Source: Chloroflexota bacterium (GTDB lineage Bacteria; Chloroflexota; JAJPGV01). From it: a stretch of DNA of 64,000 nucleotides. The notes beneath the pieces are model-generated. The model saw only the letters and a program-made list of their open reading frames with translations. It did not search any database and was not told the origin of the DNA. The stretch lies in contig JAJPGV010000033.1 in the NCBI GenBank assembly GCA_021325635.1, positions 96,436 through 160,435 of the forward strand. The letters run 5' to 3'. Each line of letters begins with the position of its first letter. Position 1 is the stretch's first letter. Positions 40,766-49,609 of this stretch are shown here, piece after piece. Made by a program: the position numbers and the translations under genes.

Positions 40766-41568
40766 TCCTCGACGACATCGTCGCCAACAAGCGCCTCGAG
40801 CTCGCGGCTCGACGAAAGGAGCGCAGCCTGGGCGACGTTCGGGCCGCTGCGGAGCACGCTCCCGCTCCCCGCAATTTCGCCGCCGCGCTCAGGGCTTCGG
40901 GTCTCTCGATCATCGCCGAGGTCAAGCGGCGCTCTCCGGCCAAGGGGGCTCTCAAGCTCAACGTGGTACCTGCTGACCAGGCTGCGCTGTACGAAGGGGC
41001 CGGGGCCCGAGCCATATCCGTGCTCACGGACGAGCGCTACTTCGGCGGCCGCAACGAGGACCTCGTGACTGTCCGCGAGCGGGTTGGCCTGCCGGTCCTG
41101 CGCAAGGACTTCACCATCGACGAGTATCACGTCTGGGAGGCGCGCTCGATCGGTGCCGACGCGGTTCTGCTCATCGTCGGAGCGCTCGATCAAGGCCAGC
41201 TGACCGCATTTCGGCAGCTGGCGGGTGAGCTCGGTATGGCCGCCCTCGTCGAAGTGCATACCGACCAGGAGCTCGACCGCGCGCTGCAGGCCGGCGCGGC
41301 GCTGCTGGGCGTGAACAACCGCGATCTGACGACGATGACCGTCGACCTGAGGACGACGCTGCGGCTGCGCCCGCGAGTGCCCGATGGCATTACGTTCATC
41401 AGCGAGAGCGGCATCGCTGCTCCCGACGATGTCCGGATGGTGTCGTCGTGCGGCATCGACGCCATCCTGGTCGGCGAAGCCCTGATGTCGGCCGGCGACC
41501 CGGCAGAGGCCGTTCGCCGTCTTCTCGACGCGAGCGCCGTGCCGGCGCCGTCGGGCTCTGGGCGATGA
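40762..41568 (+). CDS. trpC: indole-3-glycerol phosphate synthase
   Basis: A 268-residue TIM barrel closing the indole ring. IIAEVKRRSPAKGALKLNV carries the catalytic Lys of the EVKRxSPSKG motif, VLRKDFTIDEYHVWEARSIG the second Lys, LLGVNNRDLTTM and FISESGI complete the active site. GTG start overlapping trpD by 4 bases; its TGA overlaps trpF by 4 bases. Monofunctional, not fused to trpF. Confidence 0.96.
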   Translation: MILDDIVANKRLELAARRKERSLGDVRAAAEHAPAPRNFAAALRASGLSIIAEVKRRSPAKGALKLNVVPADQAALYEGAGARAISVLTDERYFGGRNEDLVTVRERVGLPVLRKDFTIDEYHVWEARSIGADAVLLIVGALDQGQLTAFRQLAGELGMAALVEVHTDQELDRALQAGAALLGVNNRDLTTMTVDLRTTLRLRPRVPDGITFISESGIAAPDDVRMVSSCGIDAILVGEALMSAGDPAEAVRRLLDASAVPAPSGSGR

Positions 41569-42314
41569 CCGTCCGCGCCGGCCGGCATACGCAGGTCAAG
41601 ATTTGTGGAATCAGGACGCTGGCGGAGGCCGGCGTGGCGCTGGAGGCGGGCGCCGACATGCTGGGCTTCGTGTTCTACCGGGCTGCTGCTCGCTACATCA
41701 CTCCCGATCGCGTGGCTGCTCTCGTCGGCGAGGTGCGCGAGCGCTTCAGTCGAGCTTGGCAGGCCGTTGGCGTGTTCGTCAACGAGCCGCTCGACTCACT
41801 GAATGAGATCCTCCTGGGCTGTGACCTGGACGTGGCGCAGCTGTGCGGCGAGGAGCCGCCGGACTATTGCGTTCGGACCGCCCGTCCGGTCTTCAAGGTG
41901 CTTCGCGCTCGGGACAACGGCTGGAGCGTCGATCGACTGCGCCACGAGCAGATGGGCTATGAGGTGGCGCGTTTCATGATCGATTCACATGTCGACGGCT
42001 TCTACGGCGGCACGGGCGTGGTCAGCGACTGGACCACCCTAGGTGGGCTGCTCGACGGCATGATCCTGGCCGGGGGGCTGCGTCCCGAAAACGTGGCATC
42101 GGCCCTGGCCGTCAGCGGCGCTTGGGGCGTGGACGTGAGCACCGGGGTAGAGCGCGACGGAGGCAAAGACCCGGCGCTCGTGCGAGCGTTCATCGCCGCG
42201 GTTCGGCGGCACGATCAGGAACCCGGAGATCGGGATGCCCGATCCGCGCCCAACCAGATACAAAAGGCGAAGCGGCACGCCCAACCCGCGTCCGTTCCAG
42301 GAGGACTCTCATGA
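41565..42314 (+). CDS. trpF: phosphoribosylanthranilate isomerase
   Basis: A 249-residue TIM barrel for the Amadori rearrangement before Trp[14 protein letters not shown] holds the catalytic Cys, [15 protein letters not shown] the conserved SxRx-type segment (here RAAARY), [12 protein letters not shown] and [17 protein letters not shown] the phosphate-binding and catalytic Asp parts. A poorly conserved tail of about 30 residues follows the barrel. The open frame extends upstream into trpC, but the ATG at 41565 overlaps the trpC stop (ATGA) as at the other junctions. Confidence 0.94.
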   Translation: MTVRAGRHTQVKICGIRTLAEAGVALEAGADMLGFVFYRAAARYITPDRVAALVGEVRERFSRAWQAVGVFVNEPLDSLNEILLGCDLDVAQLCGEEPPDYCVRTARPVFKVLRARDNGWSVDRLRHEQMGYEVARFMIDSHVDGFYGGTGVVSDWTTLGGLLDGMILAGGLRPENVASALAVSGAWGVDVSTGVERDGGKDPALVRAFIAAVRRHDQEPGDRDARSAPNQIQKAKRHAQPASVPGGLS

Positions 42315-43564
42315 GCTCAGTGCCTCGACCCGCGTCGCCGCAGCCAGCCACAGTGTCTCCGCATTCCAACGCCGCCACCGCGGCCGGGCGCTTCGGCGCT
42401 TACGGCGGGCAGTTCGTGCCCGAGGTGCTGATGCCCGCCGTGCTCGAGCTGGACCGGGCGTTCGAGGCAGCCTGGAACGACCCGTCGTTCCATCAGCAGC
42501 TCGACGAGCTGTCCAGGAGCTACGTCGGCCGGCCTACGCCCTTGTACCGGGCCGGCCGGCTCAGCGACAAGGTCGGTTTGGACGTCTATCTCAAGCGCGA
42601 GGATCTGGCGCACACCGGGGCGCACAAGATCAACAATGCGCTGGGCCAGGCGCTGCTGGCGCTGCGGCTCGGCAAGCGGCGCATCATCGCTGAGACGGGC
42701 GCCGGTCAGCATGGGGTGGCGACTGCCACAGTGTGCGCCATGCTCGGGCTCGACGCGGTAGTGTACATGGGCGAGCTGGACATCGAGCGCCAGGCGCCGA
42801 ACGTGTACCGCATGAAATTGCTTGGGGCCGAGGTGCGTCCCGTTGGCTCCGGGACGAGGACGCTCAAGGACGCCGTGAATGAAGCCATCCGCGACTGGGT
42901 TTCCAACGTCGACACGAGCCACTACATGCTTGGGTCGGCCGTGGGCCCGCATCCATACCCACTCATGGTGCGGCAGTTCCAGTCGGTCATTGGTCATGAG
43001 GCGCGAAAGCAGGTGCTGGAGATGGCCGGCCGGTTGCCTGACTATGCGCTGGCCTGCGTTGGTGGTGGCAGCAACGCCATCGGCCTGTTCCACGGGTTTA
43101 TCGACGATCCCGGCGTGCAGCTCATCGGCGTAGAAGCGGCTGGCCGCGGCATGGAGCTGGGCCATCATGCGGCCACGCTGGTCGCAGGTACGCCGGGAGT
43201 GCTGCACGGCGCGCGCAGCTACGTCCTGCAGGATCAGCACGGGCAGATCGCCGATACGCACAGCATCTCAGCCGGCCTCGATTACCCCGGCGTCGGGCCG
43301 GAGCATAGCTACCTCAAGGACAGCGGCCGGGCTCGCTACGTAGCCATCCGGGACGAGGCCGCGCTTCAGGCCTTCCGCGATCTCTGCCTGCTCGAAGGCA
43401 TCATTCCAGCGCTTGAGTCCAGCCATGCGATTGCCTATCTGCCGCAGGTCGCCGCTGAAGCGCCGGGAGCCCTGGTCGTGGTGAACCTGTCCGGGCGCGG
43501 CGACAAGGACGTGGGATCCTACGCCAAGGCCACCGGCGAGCAACTGGCCCAGAGCGTCTCATGA
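42311..43564 (+). CDS. trpB: tryptophan synthase beta chain
   Basis: A 417-residue PLP enzyme making tryptophan from indole and serine. [20 protein letters not shown] starts the family core. [13 protein letters not shown] holds the PLP lysine, [13 protein letters not shown] the catalytic Glu, and [15 protein letters not shown] binds the PLP phosphate. [15 protein letters not shown] is the beta-chain signature and [10 protein letters not shown] ends it, so this is the TrpB1 type that pairs with TrpA. AGGAGG lies 6 bases before the ATG, which overlaps the trpF stop by 4 bases; the frame is open further upstream but that is shadow. Confidence 0.97.
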   Translation: MSSVPRPASPQPATVSPHSNAATAAGRFGAYGGQFVPEVLMPAVLELDRAFEAAWNDPSFHQQLDELSRSYVGRPTPLYRAGRLSDKVGLDVYLKREDLAHTGAHKINNALGQALLALRLGKRRIIAETGAGQHGVATATVCAMLGLDAVVYMGELDIERQAPNVYRMKLLGAEVRPVGSGTRTLKDAVNEAIRDWVSNVDTSHYMLGSAVGPHPYPLMVRQFQSVIGHEARKQVLEMAGRLPDYALACVGGGSNAIGLFHGFIDDPGVQLIGVEAAGRGMELGHHAATLVAGTPGVLHGARSYVLQDQHGQIADTHSISAGLDYPGVGPEHSYLKDSGRARYVAIRDEAALQAFRDLCLLEGIIPALESSHAIAYLPQVAAEAPGALVVVNLSGRGDKDVGSYAKATGEQLAQSVS

Positions 43565-44373
43565 GCAGGCTGTCCGAGCTCTTTGCTGCCAGGCGGAGCC
43601 TGGGCGAGATAGCGCTCCTGCCCTACCTGACTGCCGGGTATCCGGATCCGGCAAGTTGTATCGAGCTGTTCAAGGCGATGCTCCAAGCGGGCGCAGACGG
43701 CTTTGAGATCGGCGTCGCCTTTTCCGATCCGATGGCCGACGGCCTTACTCAGCAGCGGACCAACCAGCGCGCCCTGGAGCACGGCGCTACCCTTCACACC
43801 GCGCTTGACGCTGCCCGCGCTATCCGCCGGGAGGCGGCCACCGCGCCGATCATGTTCATGAGCTATTACAATCCGCTGCTCGCTTTTGGCGAAGCCGAGT
43901 TCTGCGGGGCGGCAGTGGATGCGGGCGCCGATGCCGTCATCGTGCCGGATCTGCCGCCCGAAGAGTCGGAGCCGCTGCGCGCCGCCTGTTCGGCCGCGGG
44001 GCTCGACTACATCTTTCTGCTTGGCCCAACCAGCACGCCGGAGCGGATTCGGATGGTCGGCCGGCTGGCGAGCGGGTTCATCTACTGCGTATCGCTGGTT
44101 GGCGTAACAGGCGCACGGCGCAACCTGTCGAGTGACTTGCCGGATTTCCTGGCGCGGGTCCGTGCGGCAACCTCGGTGCCGCTGGTGCTTGGCTTTGGCA
44201 TCTCCCGCCCGGAGCACGTGCAAGCGGTACGGGAGCAGGTTGACGGCGTCATCGTCGCCAGCGCCTTGGCCGACATCATTGAATCGGCGGCGCCGGAAGA
44301 TCGTATCGGCGCGGTGGCCGAACGCGTCCGCGAGCTGAGGGCCGCCGCTTCCAACGAGCCGGTTTCCGCGTAG
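43561..44373 (+). CDS. trpA: tryptophan synthase alpha chain
   Basis: A 270-residue TIM barrel that splits indole-3-glycerol phosphate and channels indole to Trp[16 protein letters not shown] contains the catalytic Glu and Asp; the usual Pro of GVPFSDP is Ala here. [26 protein letters not shown] and [11 protein letters not shown] complete the signature. It overlaps trpB by 4 bases and ends the operon. The IS element lies only 30 bases behind its stop. Confidence 0.96.
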   Translation: MSRLSELFAARRSLGEIALLPYLTAGYPDPASCIELFKAMLQAGADGFEIGVAFSDPMADGLTQQRTNQRALEHGATLHTALDAARAIRREAATAPIMFMSYYNPLLAFGEAEFCGAAVDAGADAVIVPDLPPEESEPLRAACSAAGLDYIFLLGPTSTPERIRMVGRLASGFIYCVSLVGVTGARRNLSSDLPDFLARVRAATSVPLVLGFGISRPEHVQAVREQVDGVIVASALADIIESAAPEDRIGAVAERVRELRAAASNEPVSA

Positions 44374-44378
44374 ACGCT

Positions 44379-44394
44379 TGTTGGCGGCCCGGAC
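44379..44394 (+). repeat. tandem 16-base repeat at the IS target
   Basis: TGTTGGCGGCCCGGAC at 44379-44394 is followed by a second copy, TGTTGGCGGACCGGAC (15 of 16 identical), that the insertion has split: its first 9 bases are at 44395-44403 and the duplicated complete copy is at 46106-46121. Confidence 0.8.
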
Positions 44395-44403
44395 TGTTGG
44401 CGG

Positions 44404-46105
44404 GGGTGACCGACAAAGTTTTGCGTAGCTAGCAGGCGCTTGGGCGAAGCCGGTTGATGAGTGGTCGCTTCCAAGGATGGTTAGCTGTGGGACGGCCGTT
44501 CACCATCTTTGGAGCGGCAGGTTGGCGAGGCGCGGGTCGAGGCGGCCGTGGAGAAGCGACGAGAGCGGGTTCGGTGAGGGGCTCAGCCAGAGGCTGCGGA
44601 GCTTGGTGAGGGGCGCGGCGTCGCCGCTCGCTACGAGCGCGGGCCGCGGCGCGCTGGGTCGGCGCAATCTGGGGCCCCATCGCGGACCACGAGTCGCTGT
44701 ACACACTGGTGCGCAAGCTCAGCATGGGGTTGACGTGCTGCTCAGCCCAATGCATGCCGCTGCCCTTGAGGCGGGCCTCCACCACCAGTTTGTTGGCGCT
44801 CTCGACGATACCGCTGCCAATGGGATAGCCCTTAGCTTGGAAGGTAGCATAGGCGATCTGCTCACGCCGCTTGGTGAAATAGGCCAGGGTCTTGTCGCGC
44901 ACGGCCTGAGCCTGCCGCGGGTCGGCTGCCGCCTGCGTGGGCAAGGCGTTGAGGGCCGACAGCACCAGGTCGGGGTCGCCGTCGCGGAGGACACCGATCT
45001 GCTCATTGAGCCAGGCCTGGGTGGTCGGCGTGCCTTGGTCGAAGGTGGCCTGAGCAGCCGCAGCCAGATGCTCGACGGCGTGCGGAAAGTCCAGCACCCG
45101 CACCGCATCCGGCCGGTGCAGGTCCAGCAAGGCCTGCAGCCAGTCGCTGCCGTCCATGACCCCGACCACGACGTGCGCCGTTTCGGTGCCCCGCCGATGG
45201 AACTCGGGCAGCGCCAACCGGCTGAACGTCTCATGATCGGCCATGCGCGAGAAATACGAGAGGTCCGTCGCGCGTGGGACGGTTTGTCCGGCAAGGCCGG
45301 GTGCGCTCACCACCGTGCCAATCGCCATCGTCTTGACCTCAGCCCACTGGCCATGCCGCAGCGGCACCATGGCGCCATCGGCACTGACCTGCTGCAGCGC
45401 AGGCCCGGCTGGTGGCGTTGGCTGGGCCTGTTCCAAGCGCTCCACGGCCGCCGCATGCAGCGCCACACTGGTGGCCCCGGCCTGCTCGGTCACCCGGCAG
45501 GCCAGCCGCTCGCTGATCGTCACGCCCAGCAACCACGTCACCTCTCGGGCGGCTTGGCCGAAGGGCAGCGATGTGCTCAAGCGGGCAACAGTCTCTTGGA
45601 GCCGCGGGCTGAGTGACCCAGGCGTCAGCTCCAGCAGCTCATCCAAGGGAAAGTGGCCAGTGCCGCAGTTCCGGCACACCACGTAGGTGCGGACCAGCCG
45701 CAGCGACTCGTCGCCCGGCAGCAGCACCTGCCGCGCTCGCTGCCCGCGCGCCTCACACGGCCCCGCGCACGCCGGACAGGCGACATTCCCACCACTCCCG
45801 CGCGGCCCCAGCTCGTCCTCCAACAGCCGCCGCCGAAAGCGGTGGAGGTGCTCCTCAAGCGCCTGCCCGATCTCTGCCAGGGTGGCCTTCGGGTGCTCCT
45901 TGCACCACTGGTGAAACGCCTCTTGGGTGTCATCTGCCCCGCTGGTCTGGGGCTCATCCGCGTTTGCCATCGACTGCTCCTCGCCGGCTAGGCTCCGGCT
46001 AGCAGCCGGGCAGTAGTCCTAACGAGGCAACGGACCCGCTGTTAGCTTACCCGTGGCCTTCCGGGCTTGCCGCTCGCTCCCTACGCAAAACTTTGTCGGT
46101 CACCC
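44404..46105. mobile_element. complete ISKra4-family insertion sequence, 1702 bp
   Basis: Terminal inverted repeats of 25 bp are identical: GGGTGACCGACAAAGTTTTG and on at 44404-44428, and its exact reverse complement at 46081-46105. The flanks carry a perfect 9-bp target duplication TGTTGGCGG (44395-44403 and 46106-46114). The element holds one intact transposase gene on the minus strand. Perfect ends, an intact gene and an undecayed duplication point to a recent insertion. It sits 30 bases behind trpA and directly before the promoter of the zinc-ribbon gene. Confidence 0.95.
44429..45970 (-). CDS. ISKra4-family transposase
   Basis: A 513-residue transposase. An N-terminal zinc-binding part has two CxxC pairs (CPACAGPC, CRNCG). 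The RNase H-like core shows acidic residues at VSADGAMVP, VVGVMDGSDWL and, after a helical insertion, GSGIVESANK, consistent with a DDE site. The closing motif GMHWAEQHVNPMLSLR is typical of the ISKra4 group. A Pro/Arg-rich tail of about 80 residues follows. It starts 111 bases inside the right end of the element and its stop codon abuts the inner edge of the left repeat. Confidence 0.92.
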   Translation of the reverse strand: MANADEPQTSGADDTQEAFHQWCKEHPKATLAEIGQALEEHLHRFRRRLLEDELGPRGSGGNVACPACAGPCEARGQRARQVLLPGDESLRLVRTYVVCRNCGTGHFPLDELLELTPGSLSPRLQETVARLSTSLPFGQAAREVTWLLGVTISERLACRVTEQAGATSVALHAAAVERLEQAQPTPPAGPALQQVSADGAMVPLRHGQWAEVKTMAIGTVVSAPGLAGQTVPRATDLSYFSRMADHETFSRLALPEFHRRGTETAHVVVGVMDGSDWLQALLDLHRPDAVRVLDFPHAVEHLAAAAQATFDQGTPTTQAWLNEQIGVLRDGDPDLVLSALNALPTQAAADPRQAQAVRDKTLAYFTKRREQIAYATFQAKGYPIGSGIVESANKLVVEARLKGSGMHWAEQHVNPMLSLRTSVYSDSWSAMGPQIAPTQRAAARARSERRRRAPHQAPQPLAEPLTEPALVASPRPPRPAPRQPAAPKMVNGRPTANHPWKRPLINRLRPSAC

Positions 46106-46121
46106 TGTTGGCGGACCGGAC

Positions 46122-46150
46122 TTGCCAACTTGCTTTCCTTGCTATATAGT
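46122..46150 (+). promoter_or_regulatory. promoter of the zinc-ribbon gene
   Basis: TTGCCA (46122-46127), 17 bases, TATAGT (46145-46150). The -35 begins one base after the second copy of the 16-base repeat at the IS insertion point, so the insertion stopped just short of it. Confidence 0.55.
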
Positions 46151-46223
46151 GCTCGCGATTTTCACTCGCGTGTAGGAAGGCAAAGCGCGCGAGCTCAGGT
46201 TAAAGGGGAGGGTATCTACACAG

Positions 46224-46514
46224 GTGAGCTTTGCCGACAAAATGCTCCCATGCCGTGAATGCGGCGTGGACTTCGTCTTCAGCGTGGGCGAGCAGGAGTT
46301 CTACGCCCAAAAGGGGTTGATGAACGAGCCGCAGCGCTGCCCTACGTGTCGCGCCCAGCGCCGGCGCCAACGCAGCAGCGAGAGCCGCGAGATGCATGAG
46401 GTCGTGTGCGCCGAATGCGGTGGCCCGGCCCTCGTGCCCTTCTTGCCGAGGAACGACAAGCCGGTCTACTGCAGCTCGTGCTTCGCCGATCGCAATCCTG
46501 TAGCTAGCCGTTAG
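46224..46514 (+). CDS. small zinc-ribbon protein
   Basis: A 96-residue protein with four CxxC pairs: CREC, CPTC, CAEC and CSSC. They form two zinc ribbons, each of the probable zinc-ribbon type seen in many small bacterial proteins (LPCRECGVDFVFSVGEQEFY; EPQRCPTCRAQRRRQR; PALVPFLPRNDKPVYCSSCF). The basic linker RAQRRRQR may bind nucleic acid. The function is unknown. GTG start; AAGGGGAGGG lies about 12 bases upstream. Confidence 0.8.
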   Translation: MSFADKMLPCRECGVDFVFSVGEQEFYAQKGLMNEPQRCPTCRAQRRRQRSSESREMHEVVCAECGGPALVPFLPRNDKPVYCSSCFADRNPVASR

Positions 46515-46608
46515 CAGCCGCCAGCTAAGGACCATCCTTCGGCGGCTCGCATGCCGCGACCGAGGAGCTGCTTTCGGATCGCCGGCAGGCTGGCCGTTTC
46601 GGAGCTGT

Positions 46609-47976
46609 TCAGCGCCCCGTGGCGACGGTTTGCGCGTGGCCGTCCGTTTGGCGGCCGCGAACACGCCGGTCGACGGCAATGCCCGTGCGCATGAGCCAGG
46701 AGTCGACCCGGGACCGCAGCTGCACGGGCGCGAACGGCTCGATGATCACGTCGGCAGCGCCCTGATCGAAGGCGTCCTGAGCGTACTCGAAGTTGCCGGC
46801 CGGAATACTGCAGATGACCGGCACGTGGTGCTTGCTCTCGCGCTGCATGATCTCTCGCGCATGCGGATCCCAGCCCTCGAGGCCATATTCGAGTAGGACC
46901 AGGTGAGGCTGGAAGTTAGCCTGCTTGGCTGATTCAAAGGAGCCCAGGTCGTTAACGGCAACGACCTCGTAGTGGTCCTGGGCCAGCGCCTTCCAGGAGA
47001 TGCGCATGAAGTCGTCCCGCGCGCCCACGATGGCGATGCGGACCTTGCTGTGGAACTCGGGCAAGCGTCGCTCGGGCGCCGACAGCTCGCCGGCATGGAT
47101 CTCGTCGAGATCGAGCGTCATGCCCTCGGCGGCGGCGATGACTTCCAGGTCGGGCGCCTCCTCGGCTGCGCGCTTCTGGGCGAGCTGCTCCACGACGCTG
47201 AGCGCCGTGTCGATGCGCGTTGGCTCGTGGTGGAACAGCACCAGCGTCCCGACGCCCGAGGCGATGGCGATGTCCAACGCGTAGTCCGGTGTTCCGTGCC
47301 CCCAGCCGATGCGCTTGGGGTACTCGTGCATGGTGTACTGCGAGTCGAGGATCAGGATGTCGGCCCCACGGATGAAGCTGGCGAGCGCTTCGTCGCCCTT
47401 GTGCATGAACTTACGGCTGTCGGCTGAGTCCCAGGCGCGTGGCTGTTGGGTGAAAGGTTCGTTATCGGTGGCGTACACGATCGTGCGCCCACCGGCGGTG
47501 AGCTTGTAGGCCAAGGCCATGCTGGTGTGGTTCAGGTAGTGCGTGCTGACCATGGTGGAGCCAATCTGCAGTGCTTCTTCGCGCAGCTCCTGATAGCGGA
47601 TGTCCGCCGCCAGCTGGTCGAGCGTGAGAGGAAAGTAGCGATACTGCATTTGTCCGGCCAGGATGCCGTTCAGCCGTTCGCTGTGCTCCTGGGGCCCGAG
47701 GATGGTGAATTCGTTGCCCTCGAACAGCAGCGGCGCGAAGAAGGGGAAGCCCTGAATGTGGTCCCAATGGGAGTGGCTGAGCAGCATCGTCGCTTTGACG
47801 GGCTCGCCAGCCGCTAGCAGGCTGCGTCCGAGCTCCCGGATGCCCGTGCCGGAATCCATGATGAACAGGTCGTTTCCGGACTGGATTTGAACGCACGAAG
47901 TATTGCCGCCGAACTCGGCAGTCGTCCTACCGGGCGCAGCAATCGAGCCCCGCACGCCCCAAAAGGTGACCTTCAC
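46609..47976 (-). CDS. metallo-beta-lactamase-fold hydrolase fused to a degenerate receiver
   Basis: A 455-residue protein. The N-terminal metallo-beta-lactamase fold (about 1-265) begins VTFWGVRGSIAAPG and has HSHWDH at 68-73; FHHEPTR supplies the C-terminal His, and the layout is like RNase Z-related and cyclic-nucleotide-type hydrolases. From about residue 310 a response-regulator-like domain follows (VRIAIVGARDD). The usual phosphoacceptor Asp position reads Glu (HLVLLEYGLEGWD) and the conserved Lys reads Glu (VIIEPFAP), so it cannot be phosphorylated in the normal way. The GTG at 47976 is the start. Substrate unknown. Confidence 0.82.
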   Translation of the reverse strand: MKVTFWGVRGSIAAPGRTTAEFGGNTSCVQIQSGNDLFIMDSGTGIRELGRSLLAAGEPVKATMLLSHSHWDHIQGFPFFAPLLFEGNEFTILGPQEHSERLNGILAGQMQYRYFPLTLDQLAADIRYQELREEALQIGSTMVSTHYLNHTSMALAYKLTAGGRTIVYATDNEPFTQQPRAWDSADSRKFMHKGDEALASFIRGADILILDSQYTMHEYPKRIGWGHGTPDYALDIAIASGVGTLVLFHHEPTRIDTALSVVEQLAQKRAAEEAPDLEVIAAAEGMTLDLDEIHAGELSAPERRLPEFHSKVRIAIVGARDDFMRISWKALAQDHYEVVAVNDLGSFESAKQANFQPHLVLLEYGLEGWDPHAREIMQRESKHHVPVICSIPAGNFEYAQDAFDQGAADVIIEPFAPVQLRSRVDSWLMRTGIAVDRRVRGRQTDGHAQTVATGR

Positions 47977-48120
47977 GCTGTGAGAATCTAGGCTATGTCA
48001 GCAGATGACCTAAGTCAAACGCCTGCCAGTTGGTAGTATGTTTGGGCCATTCAAGCGTTACCTATGGGTCTGGGCGAGCAGGCGCAGGACCCGTCGACAC
48101 GAAGCTGCGCCGCAGTCCGA

Positions 48121-48135
48121 TGACCGGCCCGGTCA
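48121..48135. promoter_or_regulatory. perfect palindrome in intergenic region
   Basis: TGACCGG-C-CCGGTCA, a perfect 7-bp inverted repeat with a one-base centre, in the 196-base gap between glcD and the hydrolase gene. It has the shape of an operator; its protein is unknown. Confidence 0.35.
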
Positions 48136-48161
48136 GAGCGCAATTCTAGGGCGCAGCACAA

Positions 48162-48181
48162 CCCGGCGTGTGTCAGCCGGG
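48162..48181 (-). terminator. hairpin at the end of glcD
   Basis: CCCGGC (48162-48167) pairs with GCCGGG (48176-48181). The 8-base loop contains the glcD stop codon. On the minus strand it is followed by TTGTGCTGC, only weakly T-rich. Confidence 0.4.
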
Positions 48182-49609
48182 CGTAAAGCCCTGCAGGGCC
48201 GGAAGGTCCGTGAGGAAGCCCTCTGTTCCCCGTCCCGTAGGAAACAGCTTGCCGGGATTCAGGATGCCCTGAGGATCAAACACGTCCTTGATGGCGCGCG
48301 ATAGCGCCAGGGCTCGAGCGCCTTGCGCTTCCTCCATGAATTCACGCTTCAGGCTGCCCACTCCGTGCTCACCACTCAACGTGCCGCCCAGGCGAAGCGC
48401 CGCGCGAAAGACGTCTCGAGCCGCGGCTTCGACCCGGCGAACCTCCTCGGGATGGCGCAGGTCGAAGAGGATGCTGGGGTGCAGGTTGCCGTCTCCGGCG
48501 TGTCCGAACACCGGGATGGGCAGCTCGTACCGTGCAGCGATCCGGCCGATCTCTTCGATCATTGCCGGGACCTCGCTTCGTGGCACCACCACGTCCTCGC
48601 CCAACTTGTTGGGCCGGAGGCGGGCCAGCGCCGGCGAAATGGCGCGACGCGCGCTCCAGAGTGATTCGCGCTCGGCGGCGGATCGCGCCACACGGATTTC
48701 GCTTGCTCCAAGCCGGCTGCAGATAGCGGCCATGCGCTCAACCTCGCGGGCGCAGGTCGCTTCCTCAGTGCCGTCTTGCTCCAGCAGCAGCAGCGCCTGG
48801 GCGTCCCGCGGCAGGCCGGCGTGCAGGAAATCCTCGACCACGTTGATGGTCGAGCTGTCCATCAGCTCGAGCGTTGCCGGCAAGATGCCGCTGGCCATGA
48901 TTGCGGCGACCGCTTCGCTCGCCTGGTCCAGACGAGGGAACGCCGCCGTGGCCGTCACCTGGGTGGAAGGCAGCGGAAGCAGCTTGACGGTCACTTCGGT
49001 CACAATGCCCAGGGTTCCCTCGGACCCAACCATCAGCTGGAGCAGCTGGTAGCCGGTGGCATTCTTGGCCAGCTTGCCGCCCAGGACGATAACGTCGCCG
49101 TTCGCCAGGACCACGGTGAGACCGGTCACATAGTCTCGGGTCACGCCGTACTTGAGGCAGCGTGGACCGCCGGAGTTGCAGGCTACGTTGCCGCCGAGGG
49201 TCGATTGGCCCGAGCTGGCGGGGTCTGGCGGGTAGAACAGGCCTGCTTTCTGCACGGCCTCCTGCAGCCGCATGGTGATCGTTCCGGCTTCGGCCACGGC
49301 GCACACGTTGGCGCTATCGACCTCCAGGATGCGGTCCATTCGCGCCAGGTTCAGGACGATGCCGCCGTGCTCGGGGATAGTGCCGCCCGCCAGGCCGCTG
49401 CTCGCGCCCCGCGCAATGATTGGCACGTTCTCGCGCGCCGCGACCTTCACGACGGCGGAGACCTGTTCGGTGGTCGCGGGGCTCACGGCGAGGTCCGGGC
49501 GGCGCTGCTGGAAGGTGCCGTCGTAGGAGTAGGCGATGACCTCCGACGGGGCGTCGTGCACGTAGCCGGTCCCGACGATGCGCTCGAGGTCCGGAATCGG
49601 GGTGCTCAC
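48173..49609 (-). CDS. FAD-linked oxidase, glycolate oxidase GlcD-like
   Basis: A 478-residue flavoprotein of the GlcD/D-lactate dehydrogenase family. The FAD-binding PP-loop IIARGASSGLAGGTIPEHGG and SSGQSTLGGNVACNSGG are clear; the C-terminal FAD-oxidase part includes GHAGDGNLHPSILFD and GTLSGEHGVGSLKREFM, the family signature. It oxidises a 2-hydroxy acid (glycolate or lactate type), passing electrons to the partner iron-sulfur protein. The GTG start overlaps the stop of that gene by 4 bases (GTGA). No glcE is present, as in many two-gene systems. Confidence 0.92.
   Translation of the reverse strand: MSTPIPDLERIVGTGYVHDAPSEVIAYSYDGTFQQRRPDLAVSPATTEQVSAVVKVAARENVPIIARGASSGLAGGTIPEHGGIVLNLARMDRILEVDSANVCAVAEAGTITMRLQEAVQKAGLFYPPDPASSGQSTLGGNVACNSGGPRCLKYGVTRDYVTGLTVVLANGDVIVLGGKLAKNATGYQLLQLMVGSEGTLGIVTEVTVKLLPLPSTQVTATAAFPRLDQASEAVAAIMASGILPATLELMDSSTINVVEDFLHAGLPRDAQALLLLEQDGTEEATCAREVERMAAICSRLGASEIRVARSAAERESLWSARRAISPALARLRPNKLGEDVVVPRSEVPAMIEEIGRIAARYELPIPVFGHAGDGNLHPSILFDLRHPEEVRRVEAAARDVFRAALRLGGTLSGEHGVGSLKREFMEEAQGARALALSRAIKDVFDPQGILNPGKLFPTGRGTEGFLTDLPALQGFTPG

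Noticed and set aside
48038..48304. 88-residue plus-strand frame starting in the glcD/hydrolase gap
   Set aside because: Arg-rich composition, two thirds of it antisense to the end of glcD, no Shine-Dalgarno; looks like a frame shadow of GC-rich DNA.
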